A stretch of DNA of 37,562 bases from a virus. The DNA lies in the IMG/VR virus record IMGVR_UViG_3300020394_001883, positions 1-37,562 of that record. One strand, 5' to 3'. Position numbers and translations under genes: made by a program. Below, in pieces: positions 1-6,916 of the stretch. The notes under the pieces are model-generated. The model did not search any database. It was given only the letters and a program-made list of their open reading frames with translations, and was not told the origin of the DNA. Positions within the stretch are counted from its first letter, which is position 1. Every line of letters starts with the position of its first letter.

Positions 1-166
1 TACCTACTTCGTCATGCACAGGAGAGAAGGTATAAGTCGTCATGTCTTTGTCGCTACCATATCCAAACTCAATCACAATATGGCAATCGTCTAACACATC
101 TTTATTTGTGATAGGACAAGTATGATCTAATGTATCATCATAAAATGGATCTGATTTTTTACTCAT
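1..166 (-). CDS. Hypothetical protein, 3' part outside the window
   Basis: Open frame from an ATG at 166 running off the left edge; 55 codons are visible, beginning MSKKSDPFYDD. It is acidic and has two Cys but no motif I recognise. Its ATG lies inside the last codons of the upstream DUF551-like gene (TATGAGTAA overlap), the usual coupled arrangement here, which supports both genes. It belongs to the operon driven by the promoter at 566-594. Confidence 0.6.
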   Translation of the reverse strand, partial: MSKKSDPFYDDTLDHTCPITNKDVLDDCHIVIEFGYGSDKDMTTYTFSPVHDEVG

Positions 167-479
167 ACTCAAGCATTTCTTTGAAGTTATTGTTCCATTC
201 TATTTGCACTTCTATCATTTCTTTTTTGCTTTCTTTGAAGAATTCTTTATCTTGTTCTTCTCTCCACTCTCCTTCTTCGGGGTAATTAATGTAACACCAA
301 TGAGTAACATCTCCTGTTAGAAATCCTGCTTCGCAACCAAATACATGATTATTTGAGTCGGGATACTCTTCATTTCTGCCATAATAAAAGCCTGTCCAAA
401 CGCCTGTACCTTCAAAAAAGTAAAGCAATCTTTTCCCTTCTTCGGGAGTTTTATCTTCAATATTAACCCAATTAACCAT
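159..479 (-). CDS. DUF551-like small protein
   Basis: 106 aa. The N-terminal half reads WVNIEDKTPEEGKRLL, then an aromatic stretch (GVWTGFYYG), and later THWCYINYPEE. This order (W-[IV]-x-x-x-D-x-x-P-x-x-G-x-x-[VL]-[LY] then a THW-x-x-x-x-x-P ending) is the pattern of DUF551 domains, common in phages and prophages and without known function. The C-terminal 35 residues are charged and probably helical. The gene overlaps the 28-codon reading frame before it and the partial gene after it. The DUF551 assignment is from pattern memory only. Confidence 0.6.
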   Translation of the reverse strand: MVNWVNIEDKTPEEGKRLLYFFEGTGVWTGFYYGRNEEYPDSNNHVFGCEAGFLTGDVTHWCYINYPEEGEWREEQDKEFFKESKKEMIEVQIEWNNNFKEMLEYE

Positions 480-558
480 TTTTTTTATTTTGTTGTTGCT
501 TGATAAGTAATGCTAAATTTTCTATAATTGTTTTTTGATTTTGCATTGGCTGACTCAT
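472..558 (-). CDS. 28-aa leaderless leader ORF
   Basis: Begins ATG AGT CAG only 7 nt after a perfect TATAAT, so the ATG falls at or next to the expected transcription start. It encodes MSQPMQNQKTIIENLALL and ends KKNG; its stop overlaps the ATG of the DUF551-like gene (AATGGTTAA). The reading frame is Gln/Asn/Lys-rich. I infer that it is translated from a leaderless mRNA and couples translation into the next gene. It could instead be a non-coding leader, but the same promoter-to-ATG geometry recurs at ten other operons in the window. Confidence 0.5.
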   Translation of the reverse strand: MSQPMQNQKTIIENLALLIKQQQNKKNG

Positions 559-565
559 GATTGCA

Positions 566-594
566 ATTATAGGAGTAATGTAATTATTTGTCAA
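566..594 (-). promoter_or_regulatory. Sigma70-type promoter, consensus
   Basis: On the minus strand TTGACA (594-589), a 17-nt spacer, then TATAAT (571-566). Both boxes are perfect consensus. The next ATG starts 7 nt after the -10 box. Confidence 0.85.
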
Positions 595-611
595 GACTAT
601 ACTTGACTTTT

Positions 612-923
612 TTAGTATTTAACTTTTAAACCGCCTTGAACATAATTAGGTTCTTCTTTCATCCATTCGGGTATTTTTAATCTTTCTACTCTCATGTAAT
701 CTTGAAGAAAAAACTTAAAAGCATCTTCATCTTGATTCTCTTGAGCGATTCTTATTTCTTCCAATATTTCTCTCTCTAATTTTTTGTTTTCCGCATCCTT
801 TGCTAAAATTTTGTTTATTTCATCTTGCATATCTTTTGATCTAGAAAGTTTTGTATCTTCTGGCTTTGGAAGATGATTGCATCCTAGTAAAAAAAAAGTT
901 ATTATAATTAATAATTTATTCAT
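612..923 (-). CDS. Small predicted lipoprotein
   Basis: 103 aa with a typical lipoprotein signal: MNKLLIIITFFLLGC, a Lys near the N-terminus, a hydrophobic core and the lipobox LLGC with Cys15 as the lipidated residue. The mature part is highly charged, rich in Glu and Lys and probably helical. Phage lipoproteins of this size are sometimes involved in superinfection exclusion or lysis, but nothing here identifies the role. It is the first gene after the promoter at 933-961 and its ATG lies 9 nt after the -10 box. A second exported Cys-rich lipoprotein is at 22513-22740. Confidence 0.7.
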   Translation of the reverse strand: MNKLLIIITFFLLGCNHLPKPEDTKLSRSKDMQDEINKILAKDAENKKLEREILEEIRIAQENQDEDAFKFFLQDYMRVERLKIPEWMKEEPNYVQGGLKVKY

Positions 924-932
924 ATTGTGTAT

Positions 933-961
933 ATTGTATTATGAAATGCGAACTTTGTCAA
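933..961 (-). promoter_or_regulatory. Sigma70-type promoter inside the divergent HIT-like gene
   Basis: Minus strand TTGACA (961-956), 17 nt, TACAAT (938-933), then 9 nt to the lipoprotein ATG. The -35 box lies inside codons 6-7 of the plus-strand gene starting at 941, so the two genes overlap in regulatory space. Confidence 0.8.
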
Positions 962-1228
962 CTTGAAAAGAAAACAAAATGGTACTACGAAGATAAGGAC
1001 ATTGTAGTGTGCGACTGCACTATCTGCAAAATACCTCAAGTTATTTGGAGAAAACACTCAATGACTCCATCTAGATATATAGAAATGAAAATGGTCGCAA
1101 AACTATCTGAAGTTGCGAGAAAATTTTACGGAAACGATGATTGGTATATAGATACTAAACAAAGAAAAATAAAAGATCATCTGCATTGGCATGCAAGACC
1201 AAAAAAGAAAAGATCAAAAAAGAAATAA
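941..1228 (+). CDS. HIT-like (histidine triad) protein
   Basis: 95 aa. Contains CELC near the N-terminus, a second pair CDCTIC, and near the C-terminus DHLHWHARP, which fits the H-x-H-x-H core of histidine-triad nucleotide hydrolases/transferases. The Cys pairs could bind a metal. The family acts on nucleoside phosphoramidates or dinucleotides; the substrate here is unknown. It is one of few plus-strand genes and has no recognisable -35 box upstream, only an AT-rich stretch with TATATT. It is followed directly, tail to tail, by the small membrane ORF ending at 1229. Confidence 0.6.
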   Translation: MKCELCQLEKKTKWYYEDKDIVVCDCTICKIPQVIWRKHSMTPSRYIEMKMVAKLSEVARKFYGNDDWYIDTKQRKIKDHLHWHARPKKKRSKKK

Positions 1229-1342
1229 TTATTTGTCGCTAGTAGAGGTTATAATTAATAAAAAGAGCAATACCAAGACACATCCTGTAATTACGCTTAT
1301 AGCATAAAAAACATCGGGTAAGCTATTGAATAAATTATTCAT
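1229..1342 (-). CDS. 37-aa single-pass membrane protein
   Basis: ATG at 1342; begins MNNLFNSLPDVFYAIS, followed by a strongly hydrophobic segment of about 20 residues (roughly 17-32, VITGCVLVLLFLLIIT), then a short polar tail TSTSDK and TAA. One transmembrane helix is predicted by eye. It sits 8 nt after the 1351-1602 gene in the same operon. Size and topology would fit a holin accessory or another phage micropeptide, but no family is recognised. Confidence 0.5.
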   Translation of the reverse strand: MNNLFNSLPDVFYAISVITGCVLVLLFLLIITSTSDK

Positions 1343-1350
1343 AATAAAAA

Positions 1351-1602
1351 TCAATTTCTTCCACCTGTTGACTCAAAAAATGCTTGATCATCAGGCATTT
1401 CGTCAAAATGAGCATTTGTGCCCTTATCGTGGCACTCATATGCTTCTTCGTATTCATTTAATGCCTTCTTAATGACACTTGCAAGAGCAATGCTTTGTCC
1501 ATATTCTAAATGGCTATACCCCTCGCCAATAAAAATAGAGCGGTCTTCGCATTCAACATAAATTTCTGCTCCACCTTTGCGTGTTTGTATTTCCCATTTC
1601 AT
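1351..1602 (-). CDS. Hypothetical protein, 83 aa
   Basis: Begins MKWEIQTRKGGAEIYVEC. A beta-rich N-terminal half is followed by a helical, acidic middle (ALNEYEEAYE) and a polar C-terminus. No known domain recognised. The ATG overlaps the stop of the upstream gene (ATGA), so translation is probably coupled. Confidence 0.55.
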   Translation of the reverse strand: MKWEIQTRKGGAEIYVECEDRSIFIGEGYSHLEYGQSIALASVIKKALNEYEEAYECHDKGTNAHFDEMPDDQAFFESTGGRN

Positions 1603-1790
1603 TTATTTGCCCCAACTTTTTTTGAACGCTCTTTTCCCAAATTTGTATTATTTTTAATTTTCTCCAAGTTGTAACTAACAAAATGTAAAATATTTAAGTC
1701 TGCATTTGACAGGGTAATTCCTTTAGAGAGATTGGTTAAGATAACCTCCGATGAAGAACATATTTGTTCGATAATTTTATTACTATTCAT
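1599..1790 (-). CDS. Hypothetical protein, 63 aa
   Basis: Begins MNSNKIIEQICSSSEV and ends with a Lys-rich tail (KERSKKVGANK). Mostly helical by composition. No domain recognised. It overlaps both neighbours by a few bases, as expected of a coupled operon gene. Confidence 0.5.
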   Translation of the reverse strand: MNSNKIIEQICSSSEVILTNLSKGITLSNADLNILHFVSYNLEKIKNNTNLGKERSKKVGANK

Positions 1791-2046
1791 GATTATTACT
1801 ATTTGATTCTATTAAACATAAGGCTAATGATTCTAGGTCAAAGCAAGCCTGCTTCATTGTTCCGAAGTTTTTTCTGTCATCCATTTCGCTCCAAACTCTA
1901 GAGGCAATACACACTCTTTTGAAATAGGGGATGTTATCCATTTCTTGAATAATTGGTTTCCAGAATTGATAAGATAGTCTTTTCCTTATTTGTTTTTTTG
2001 GATATTTGAGTTCAACTTCGTTGCAGACATATCCGCAGTAAGGCAT
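1783..2046 (-). CDS. Hypothetical protein, 87 aa
   Basis: I place the start at the ATG at 2046 (MPYCGYVCNEVELKYP), just after the upstream stop at 2067, with AGAGGT lying about 13 nt upstream. A longer version from 2112 (MGMHGKANRTGRPK) would overlap the preceding gene by 46 nt and cannot be excluded. The product is basic and mixed alpha/beta with no recognised motif. Confidence 0.5.
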   Translation of the reverse strand: MPYCGYVCNEVELKYPKKQIRKRLSYQFWKPIIQEMDNIPYFKRVCIASRVWSEMDDRKNFGTMKQACFDLESLALCLIESNSNNHE

Positions 2047-2066
2047 TTTTATTTTATTTACCTCTT

Positions 2067-2282
2067 TCACTTTAGGTCGCCCTGTTCGATTAGCTTTTCC
2101 ATGCATTCCCATGTTGCATCACATCTAACCTTATGTAATTCTATCGAGCCTATAAGTAGGTTCATTTTTTCATCCTCAGTTAAACCTTCTTTTGTATCAA
2201 ATTCTTTGTGCATAATTGATTGAAGATCTTCATTTATTTGGTATAATGATGTTATTTTTTCTTCTAAGTCAAATCTATTCAT
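2067..2282 (-). CDS. Hypothetical protein, 71 aa, helical
   Basis: Begins MNRFDLEEKITSLYQ. Almost entirely helical and acidic, probably coiled coil. First gene of its operon: the ATG is 7 nt after the -10 box at 2290-2295, so the mRNA should be almost leaderless. Function unknown. Confidence 0.6.
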   Translation of the reverse strand: MNRFDLEEKITSLYQINEDLQSIMHKEFDTKEGLTEDEKMNLLIGSIELHKVRCDATWECMEKLIEQGDLK

Positions 2283-2289
2283 AATTATA

Positions 2290-2318
2290 ATATTATACTA
2301 ATTGTTCTTCATAGTCAA
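2290..2318 (-). promoter_or_regulatory. Sigma70-type promoter overlapping the uvsE stop
   Basis: Minus strand TTGACT (2318-2313), 17 nt, TAATAT (2295-2290), 7 nt to ATG. The -35 box is inside the 3' end of the UV endonuclease gene. Confidence 0.75.
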
Positions 2319-3354
2319 GGATATTTTTTGGGGAATTTAATTCCATAGCTTCCACTAGCTTTTGTATGGCAATGTCTTTAAGTTTTACTTCGCATTCCCA
2401 TATCGCAGGTCTATCTGGGTCAACTGCGATGTAAGGTGGAAAATGACCTAGAGCAAAATAATCTGCGTGTGCCCTTGGTTTATCGGGTCTACCTTCAGAC
2501 CAATGAAAAACAGGGGCATGAAAATCTGATATATGTTCACAATGGTCGCTATGAGGCTTATTTGTATTTACCCATGTATATGCACACCGCTCTGCTTGAA
2601 ACGCTACATTAATTGTTTGTGAAGGATTGCAGAAGTCATGCAAGTTGTCGTAGCAAACGGGCAGATTGTATTCGTATTGATCGAATAAGTATTCGCTGAA
2701 TTTAAGGCAATTATCTACATTAAAAAAGCCTTTGTCTTCATTTTCAATTGTTAGTCGCTTGAACACACCGCTATCGCACATAAAAAGATTATTAAAAAAT
2801 CTATCTGCTACTATCTCCAAACTTTCATCCATTTTTGGAGTATAATTAATGTGAATATTCATGGGTGCAGTATGGTCTTGTGGCAAGCCCATTGTATCCA
2901 TTATCCATGCTTGGAAATTTAGTTCTTCAATCGTTTTTGTTACCGCTTCTTCATTTTTAGAAGCAAGAACATTGAACTGATCGGGGTGTATGCTAATTGA
3001 TATATTGTGCCTACTAGGTTTGAGGTGTTTAAGCTGGCTGATAATACGATCAGAGTTTGGAAGATCTGAAACAGAAATTTCCAAAGTGGGATCAGTAATA
3101 AGAGGAAAGAGATTGCTACTGAGGCGATAATGACCAATGTCGCTATTACTACAATGAAATAATATATTTTCAGTTGTGATGACATTGTGAAGAATTCTTT
3201 CAGATAGTTGTTGAAGCGCTTCATCTCTGCCATCTTTTACACACAAATCATTAAACCTTTTGCGGGTCATAGTGCGAAAAGAGTATTTCGCTTTGTCTTT
3301 TAGCTTAAGCTGTTCGCTAATACATGTTAAGCCTAATTTAATTTTTGTTCCCAT
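2293..3354 (-). CDS. uvsE: UV-damage endonuclease (UvdE/UvsE family)
   Basis: 353 aa, close to the family length. The TIM-barrel UvdE family nicks DNA 5' of UV photoproducts using three metal ions. Visible family landmarks: LGLTC near the start, SISIHPDQF (about residues 118-126), TIENEDK (about 202-208), YDNLHDFC (about 235-242), FHWSEGR (about 283-289) and a C-terminal WECEVKLKDIA. These supply the His/Glu/Asp metal ligands. It is the first gene of its transcript, with ATG 7 nt from the -10 box. UV repair enzymes are common in phages of sunlit water. I see no frameshift or missing core motif. Confidence 0.85.
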   Translation of the reverse strand: MGTKIKLGLTCISEQLKLKDKAKYSFRTMTRKRFNDLCVKDGRDEALQQLSERILHNVITTENILFHCSNSDIGHYRLSSNLFPLITDPTLEISVSDLPNSDRIISQLKHLKPSRHNISISIHPDQFNVLASKNEEAVTKTIEELNFQAWIMDTMGLPQDHTAPMNIHINYTPKMDESLEIVADRFFNNLFMCDSGVFKRLTIENEDKGFFNVDNCLKFSEYLFDQYEYNLPVCYDNLHDFCNPSQTINVAFQAERCAYTWVNTNKPHSDHCEHISDFHAPVFHWSEGRPDKPRAHADYFALGHFPPYIAVDPDRPAIWECEVKLKDIAIQKLVEAMELNSPKNILDYEEQLV

Positions 3355-3361
3355 ATTGTAT

Positions 3362-3390
3362 ATATTACTATATTTTTAGCGACAGGTCAA
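3362..3390 (-). promoter_or_regulatory. Sigma70-type promoter of uvsE
   Basis: Minus strand TTGACC (3390-3385), 17 nt, TAATAT (3367-3362), 7 nt to the uvsE ATG. Confidence 0.75.
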
Positions 3391-3393
3391 GTA

Positions 3394-3777
3394 TTATATT
3401 CTTACTTCTTTCCATCCTATTTTTTTATTCAAAATTAAATCTTTAATATGTTTTTGTTTTTGCGTCAATCTTGCCTTACCAGTTTTTATCTCGACAAAAA
3501 CAACTTCATCATCATCAAACACCACATAATCTATAGGTTGACCTAAAAATTGACATTTTTGCGGGTCAAAACCAAAAGAGTCTAAGAAGGGGGCAATTTT
3601 TTCGGCTGATTGACCAAATAAAACTTCTTTACTTTTTTTGAGAGAAAGTTCTTTTTTTTGTTTTTGTTGTAGTGAGCTGAGTTGTTTGAATAATTTATTT
3701 AACTTAAAAATTAATAAAACTAAGAAAGCAGAAAGTATTGCTATAATAATATATTCTAAATTAATTGATTGGATCAT
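3394..3777 (-). CDS. Membrane-anchored Holliday-junction-resolvase-like nuclease
   Basis: 127 aa from the ATG at 3777 (MIQSINLEYI). An N-terminal hydrophobic helix (about residues 7-25) is followed by a Lys/Gln-rich coiled segment, then a PD-(D/E)XK-like core: PIDYVVFDD with an Asp around 83 and VFVEIKTGKA with Glu96-x-Lys98, then a Gln-containing helix (LTQKQKH). This order matches the family annotated as endonuclease related to archaeal Holliday junction resolvase. The membrane anchor before the nuclease core is typical of that family. Substrate and role are unproven. It overlaps the preceding gene by 17 nt. Confidence 0.65.
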   Translation of the reverse strand: MIQSINLEYIIIAILSAFLVLLIFKLNKLFKQLSSLQQKQKKELSLKKSKEVLFGQSAEKIAPFLDSFGFDPQKCQFLGQPIDYVVFDDDEVVFVEIKTGKARLTQKQKHIKDLILNKKIGWKEVRI

Positions 3778-4078
3778 AAAGATGTCGAAGTATTTCAATT
3801 AATGCGTCCATTTGTTCTTGAGAAAGTTTTTGATTTGAACAAATAAATTCAACTATTAATGAGGCATTATCTTTAGTTATGATAAGCTCATCGCTAAAAG
3901 GTTTACCATAGCGTAGGCAATGCCATGAATACCTAAGTCTTTGTAAGAAGGATAGTTTACCGCTTTTAAAGCCTTGTGACCAATATGAAAAGTAGAACAA
4001 ATCTGATTGCTCGTCATATTCTATACCCATGCCTTCGGCAGTACATCCACATTTAATAAAAATTTCTTCTTCTTTCAT
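3761..4078 (-). CDS. Hypothetical protein, 105 aa
   Basis: Begins MKEEEIFIKCGCTAEG; central aromatic stretch (LFYFSYWSQGF) then a region with many Arg/Tyr (LRYSWHCLRYG), and a helical C-terminus. It resembles short phage proteins of unknown function but I cannot name a family. Its ATG touches the stop of the MazG-like gene. Confidence 0.55.
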   Translation of the reverse strand: MKEEEIFIKCGCTAEGMGIEYDEQSDLFYFSYWSQGFKSGKLSFLQRLRYSWHCLRYGKPFSDELIITKDNASLIVEFICSNQKLSQEQMDALIEILRHLYDPIN

Positions 4079-4254
4079 TATAAAATATTTTTAAGATTTT
4101 TTATTCTAAGTTCTACATCAGAAATTTCTGAAAGTATGCTTTTTCTTTTGCGTTTATGAGGTTTATTTATTTGTTGCATTAGTACTGCTGCAAGCTCATT
4201 GAGCTCTTCAACGCATTTTAAGAAAATAGCCGATTGTTTTTCGTCTAGCTTCAT
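4078..4254 (-). CDS. MazG-like fragment (short all-alpha NTP-PPase-like)
   Basis: 58 aa from the ATG at 4254 (MKLDEKQSAIFLKC). It shows the MazG-type metal-binding signature: VEELNE (E-E-x-x-E) about residues 15-20 and EISD (E-x-x-D) about 43-46, on two helices separated by a basic linker. Full MazG proteins hydrolyse NTPs to NMPs and phage versions may affect nucleotide pools. This copy is shorter than a normal domain, so activity is doubtful. A longer start at 4287 gives an unrelated Cys-rich prefix and is less likely. Confidence 0.55.
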   Translation of the reverse strand: MKLDEKQSAIFLKCVEELNELAAVLMQQINKPHKRKRKSILSEISDVELRIKNLKNIL

Positions 4255-4313
4255 GGTATGAGTGCATCTAAAATTAGAATTGCACACATGAATATGCAGA
4301 AATATGTAATCAT
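4251..4313 (-). CDS. Possible 20-aa hydrophobic micropeptide
   Basis: ATG at 4313 just after the stop of the 4315-4557 gene; encodes MITYFCIFMCAILILDALIP and its TGA overlaps the ATG of the MazG-like gene (CCATGAAG). The gap-filling position and ATGA overlap are those of a real coupled gene, and the composition is membrane-like. At this length chance cannot be excluded. Confidence 0.25.
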   Translation of the reverse strand: MITYFCIFMCAILILDALIP

Positions 4314-4314
4314 A

Positions 4315-4557
4315 TCATTTCCCATCATTTAATTGTTTTATTTCTGCGTTAAGATGGTACTCGTCTTGATCTAACGAAACTTTAATTGTTACAGATTTGT
4401 TTCCATCTCTATGGAGTGCGTTTCTAATAATCTCGCTTACTCCATCTTCGTGCAGACCGCCAAAAAATAGACCCTCTTTTATTTTAAATTTTTTTTCGTA
4501 AAGATCCATAAGGTCATCCATCATTTGCCTTGAAATTGATTTGTTTTTATCTTTCAT
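4315..4557 (-). CDS. Hypothetical protein, 80 aa
   Basis: Begins MKDKNKSISRQMMDDL. Helical N-terminal half with alternating charge, then a beta-like C-terminus (KSVTIKVSLDQDEYHL). No family recognised. Overlaps the upstream gene by 11 nt. Confidence 0.5.
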   Translation of the reverse strand: MKDKNKSISRQMMDDLMDLYEKKFKIKEGLFFGGLHEDGVSEIIRNALHRDGNKSVTIKVSLDQDEYHLNAEIKQLNDGK

Positions 4558-4756
4558 ATATTTCTATGTAATCCATGTCCTCTGAGAAAACATTGTCCAC
4601 TATATTTTCTCCCACATCGTCAAGATGTTTTGGGTCGTTCCACCATTTTTCTATGTTATTTGTCTCAAAGTAATTCATATATTCAACTAAAGCGGACTTT
4701 AAATGAATAATTACTTGATCCCGATCCCATAGCCATAAGTAATCTTTGTCACTCAT
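4547..4756 (-). CDS. Hypothetical protein, 69 aa
   Basis: Begins MSDKDYLWLWDRDQV; acidic and Trp-rich, with no recognised domain. Start overlaps the upstream stop (AATGAGTGA), a coupled arrangement. Confidence 0.5.
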   Translation of the reverse strand: MSDKDYLWLWDRDQVIIHLKSALVEYMNYFETNNIEKWWNDPKHLDDVGENIVDNVFSEDMDYIEIYER

Positions 4757-4958
4757 TATTTACTGAAATTGTAATTTGATTATTGTTGTTTTCTTCTATC
4801 CAATTAATAAAATGTTGTATCGCCTCCAATGATTTTATTTCGTCTGTTGGCGTTCCAATACATAGTTGTTCATTTTGCCTTTTATTTATTAAATGCAGTC
4901 TTTCTTTTAAATAATAATTCATTTCACATAATTCATGAAAATTTAAATCATAATTCAT
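4749..4958 (-). CDS. Hypothetical protein, 69 aa
   Basis: Begins MNYDLNFHELCEMNYY; helical, with Asn-rich C-terminus (EENNNNQITIS). No family recognised. Overlaps both neighbours. Confidence 0.5.
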   Translation of the reverse strand: MNYDLNFHELCEMNYYLKERLHLINKRQNEQLCIGTPTDEIKSLEAIQHFINWIEENNNNQITISVNNE

Positions 4959-5175
4959 TATCTTTTTCTAGGTTTTTTATAATGTGTGTGGTAAAAGCCT
5001 CAAATTCATCGTCAGGGAGTTTATTTAAAAATTCATTTAACTCTTCTATGGATGAAAAATGACTTTGGTTTTCTAAATACTTAGAGCACAAGTTTTCTAG
5101 CGGGCTTTCTTTGAGCGTTTCTGCTCTTAGTTTGCTTAAATCTTGAATTGCTTTTGGATTAAAATTCCCTAACAT
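4948..5175 (-). CDS. Hypothetical protein, 75 aa, first gene of operon
   Basis: Begins MLGNFNPKAIQDLSKL; helical and acidic (DDEFEAFTTHI near the C-terminus). No domain recognised. The ATG is only 6 nt from a perfect TATAAT box, so this mRNA should have no 5' untranslated leader. Confidence 0.6.
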   Translation of the reverse strand: MLGNFNPKAIQDLSKLRAETLKESPLENLCSKYLENQSHFSSIEELNEFLNKLPDDEFEAFTTHIIKNLEKDNEL

Positions 5176-5181
5176 GAGAAA

Positions 5182-5210
5182 ATTATATAATAATTATTTG
5201 AAAATGTCAA
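5182..5210 (-). promoter_or_regulatory. Sigma70-type promoter, consensus
   Basis: Minus strand TTGACA (5210-5205), 17 nt, TATAAT (5187-5182), 6 nt to ATG at 5175. Drives the small-gene operon running down to the Hjr-like gene. Confidence 0.85.
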
Positions 5211-5218
5211 GACTTATT

Positions 5219-6898
5219 TTATTCCGCAAGCTTTTCTCTCATTTTTTTCAAAAGATCTTCATATTTAGAGTTGTAAAATTTTGTAATTCTTTTATCTAAA
5301 TCAAGATGGGTATAGTTTGGGTTTTGAAAAAGTAATGCTTCTCTGATTAAGCATTCACAAATATGTAGAGTTATTAGAATAGCATTTGGATTATTTTGTA
5401 ACGATTTAAACTTTATATTTCCACTATTAATTAAAACTCTAAATTTTGTGGTTGTGTCAAGCTTGCATATTACATCTGATTCTGTTTCTCCTAGATCAAG
5501 TATAATATAGGGTAAAATTCTTTTTTTAGGAATTTTCTTATTTTGTTTATCCTTCCAATTTGGCGGTCTTTTGGGTGGTTGGTTTTGACTCTTCTCTAGT
5601 TCAAACTCTAACTCATTTTTGATCACAGATTGAACTGATGATTTGAATTCTCTACCAGAAGAATCTTCATCAACTTCAACTTCTCCATCTTGATAAGTTA
5701 TTAATTCTGCGATTTCATCGTCAAACTCATCAATAATTAAATCTGAAATTTCTAAAGCTAATGCGTCAAGAATGCCAACCTTCGATTCATCTAGCTTTAA
5801 TACATATTCTGCAAGCCAATTCAAAATAACTTCGTACACGCATTCGTAGAAAGGTGTGGTGATTGGATGATCTTCCCTTAAGAAATGATGTGAAAGATCT
5901 TTTGCTGGCATTCCTGTGGAATCCAATATCGTGGATAATTCTTTGCATGAAATTGATCCTATTAATCTAGGGAAAACAGAAAAAACTCTATCGCTATCTA
6001 CTATTGCAAAAGCATCTTGATCTAAAATATTGTCAAGGGTTTTATAATATAAAAAAGAATCTGATAAAGTAAAAGGGCAAATTTTAACATCTGATACTAT
6101 TTGAAGTCCTTTAAGGTGGTAATCTTTTAAAAGATCTTTATTTAAAACCAAAGACATATTAAATTTAACTTCGGCAGTTTTTTTCTCTCCATACAAATCG
6201 AACTCAAAAGTTTTTGATATTTCTGGTATATTTGATCCTGGAAGTTTATAGCTAAAATTTAAACTTTCTTCATTTAAGATGAGGTCAAATGGTTTGTCAT
6301 TTTTGTTTAGTTCATTGACTAGTAAGCCGAAAAAGGAGCGTAGCTCGTCCCTTATTTCAGTTTCATTCCATCCATTTTCTTGGATTTCTGATTTTAAACT
6401 TGCTATTCTTATTTTTGTTCCTGTTTCGCTTGCTATAGAAGAATTTTCAAATGGAAGCTCTTCGATTGTAGGTTGGTAGTCGTCGAGAAATTCAAAATCA
6501 GGATCAGGCTTATATTCAACAAAAAAACATTTTTGCTGAGGGTTTTTTGTTTCTATAGTCCAATGAATATTTTTTTCGTGAGATAGTTTATCGTTTGCAA
6601 TTTTCCCACCTATACCCATGTGACCTAGACGAACACCTTGCCCTTCAGTCTGGTCATAAGAATTGCCAAAAACGAAATACCTGTCAAATGAGTTCATTCC
6701 ATCTTCTCCTTTTATTTCGCTAAATCCAATTCCATCGTCAGTTATTACCACAGAATTTTCTTTTAGTTCTATCTCACAACGAGTTGCATTATTTTGTATA
6801 GCATTTTTAACTAATTCCGTAAAAGCCTGTGGAATATCTACAGTCGATTGAAGGATTTTAGTTATATTTGCTCCTGTCTTTATAGTAATTTTGTCCAT
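5219..6898 (-). CDS. GHKL-type ATPase (Hsp90/MutL/MORC-like fold)
   Basis: 559 aa from the ATG at 6898 (MDKITIKTG); a TTG two codons earlier is a less likely start. The N-terminal third carries the Bergerat ATP-binding signatures: N-box ELVKNAIQNNAT (residues 28-39), G1 box DDGIGF (54-59) and G2 box GHMGIGGK (92-99). The middle is unassigned beta/alpha sequence. A linker rich in acidic residues and then Pro/Lys (about 415-470) precedes a C-terminal helical part. GHKL proteins use ATP-driven dimer clamping in DNA repair, topology, chaperoning or silencing. No His-kinase or topoisomerase domain is seen. It follows the SHD1-like gene by 18 nt. Confidence 0.7.
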   Translation of the reverse strand: MDKITIKTGANITKILQSTVDIPQAFTELVKNAIQNNATRCEIELKENSVVITDDGIGFSEIKGEDGMNSFDRYFVFGNSYDQTEGQGVRLGHMGIGGKIANDKLSHEKNIHWTIETKNPQQKCFFVEYKPDPDFEFLDDYQPTIEELPFENSSIASETGTKIRIASLKSEIQENGWNETEIRDELRSFFGLLVNELNKNDKPFDLILNEESLNFSYKLPGSNIPEISKTFEFDLYGEKKTAEVKFNMSLVLNKDLLKDYHLKGLQIVSDVKICPFTLSDSFLYYKTLDNILDQDAFAIVDSDRVFSVFPRLIGSISCKELSTILDSTGMPAKDLSHHFLREDHPITTPFYECVYEVILNWLAEYVLKLDESKVGILDALALEISDLIIDEFDDEIAELITYQDGEVEVDEDSSGREFKSSVQSVIKNELEFELEKSQNQPPKRPPNWKDKQNKKIPKKRILPYIILDLGETESDVICKLDTTTKFRVLINSGNIKFKSLQNNPNAILITLHICECLIREALLFQNPNYTHLDLDKRITKFYNSKYEDLLKKMREKLAE

Positions 6899-6916
6899 AG
6901 ACAAAGTTACACAAAA

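Noticed and set aside
2940-3233. 97-aa hydrophobic frame with several apparent membrane helices
   Set aside because: It is a shadow in another frame of the UvdE gene, whose motifs are convincing.
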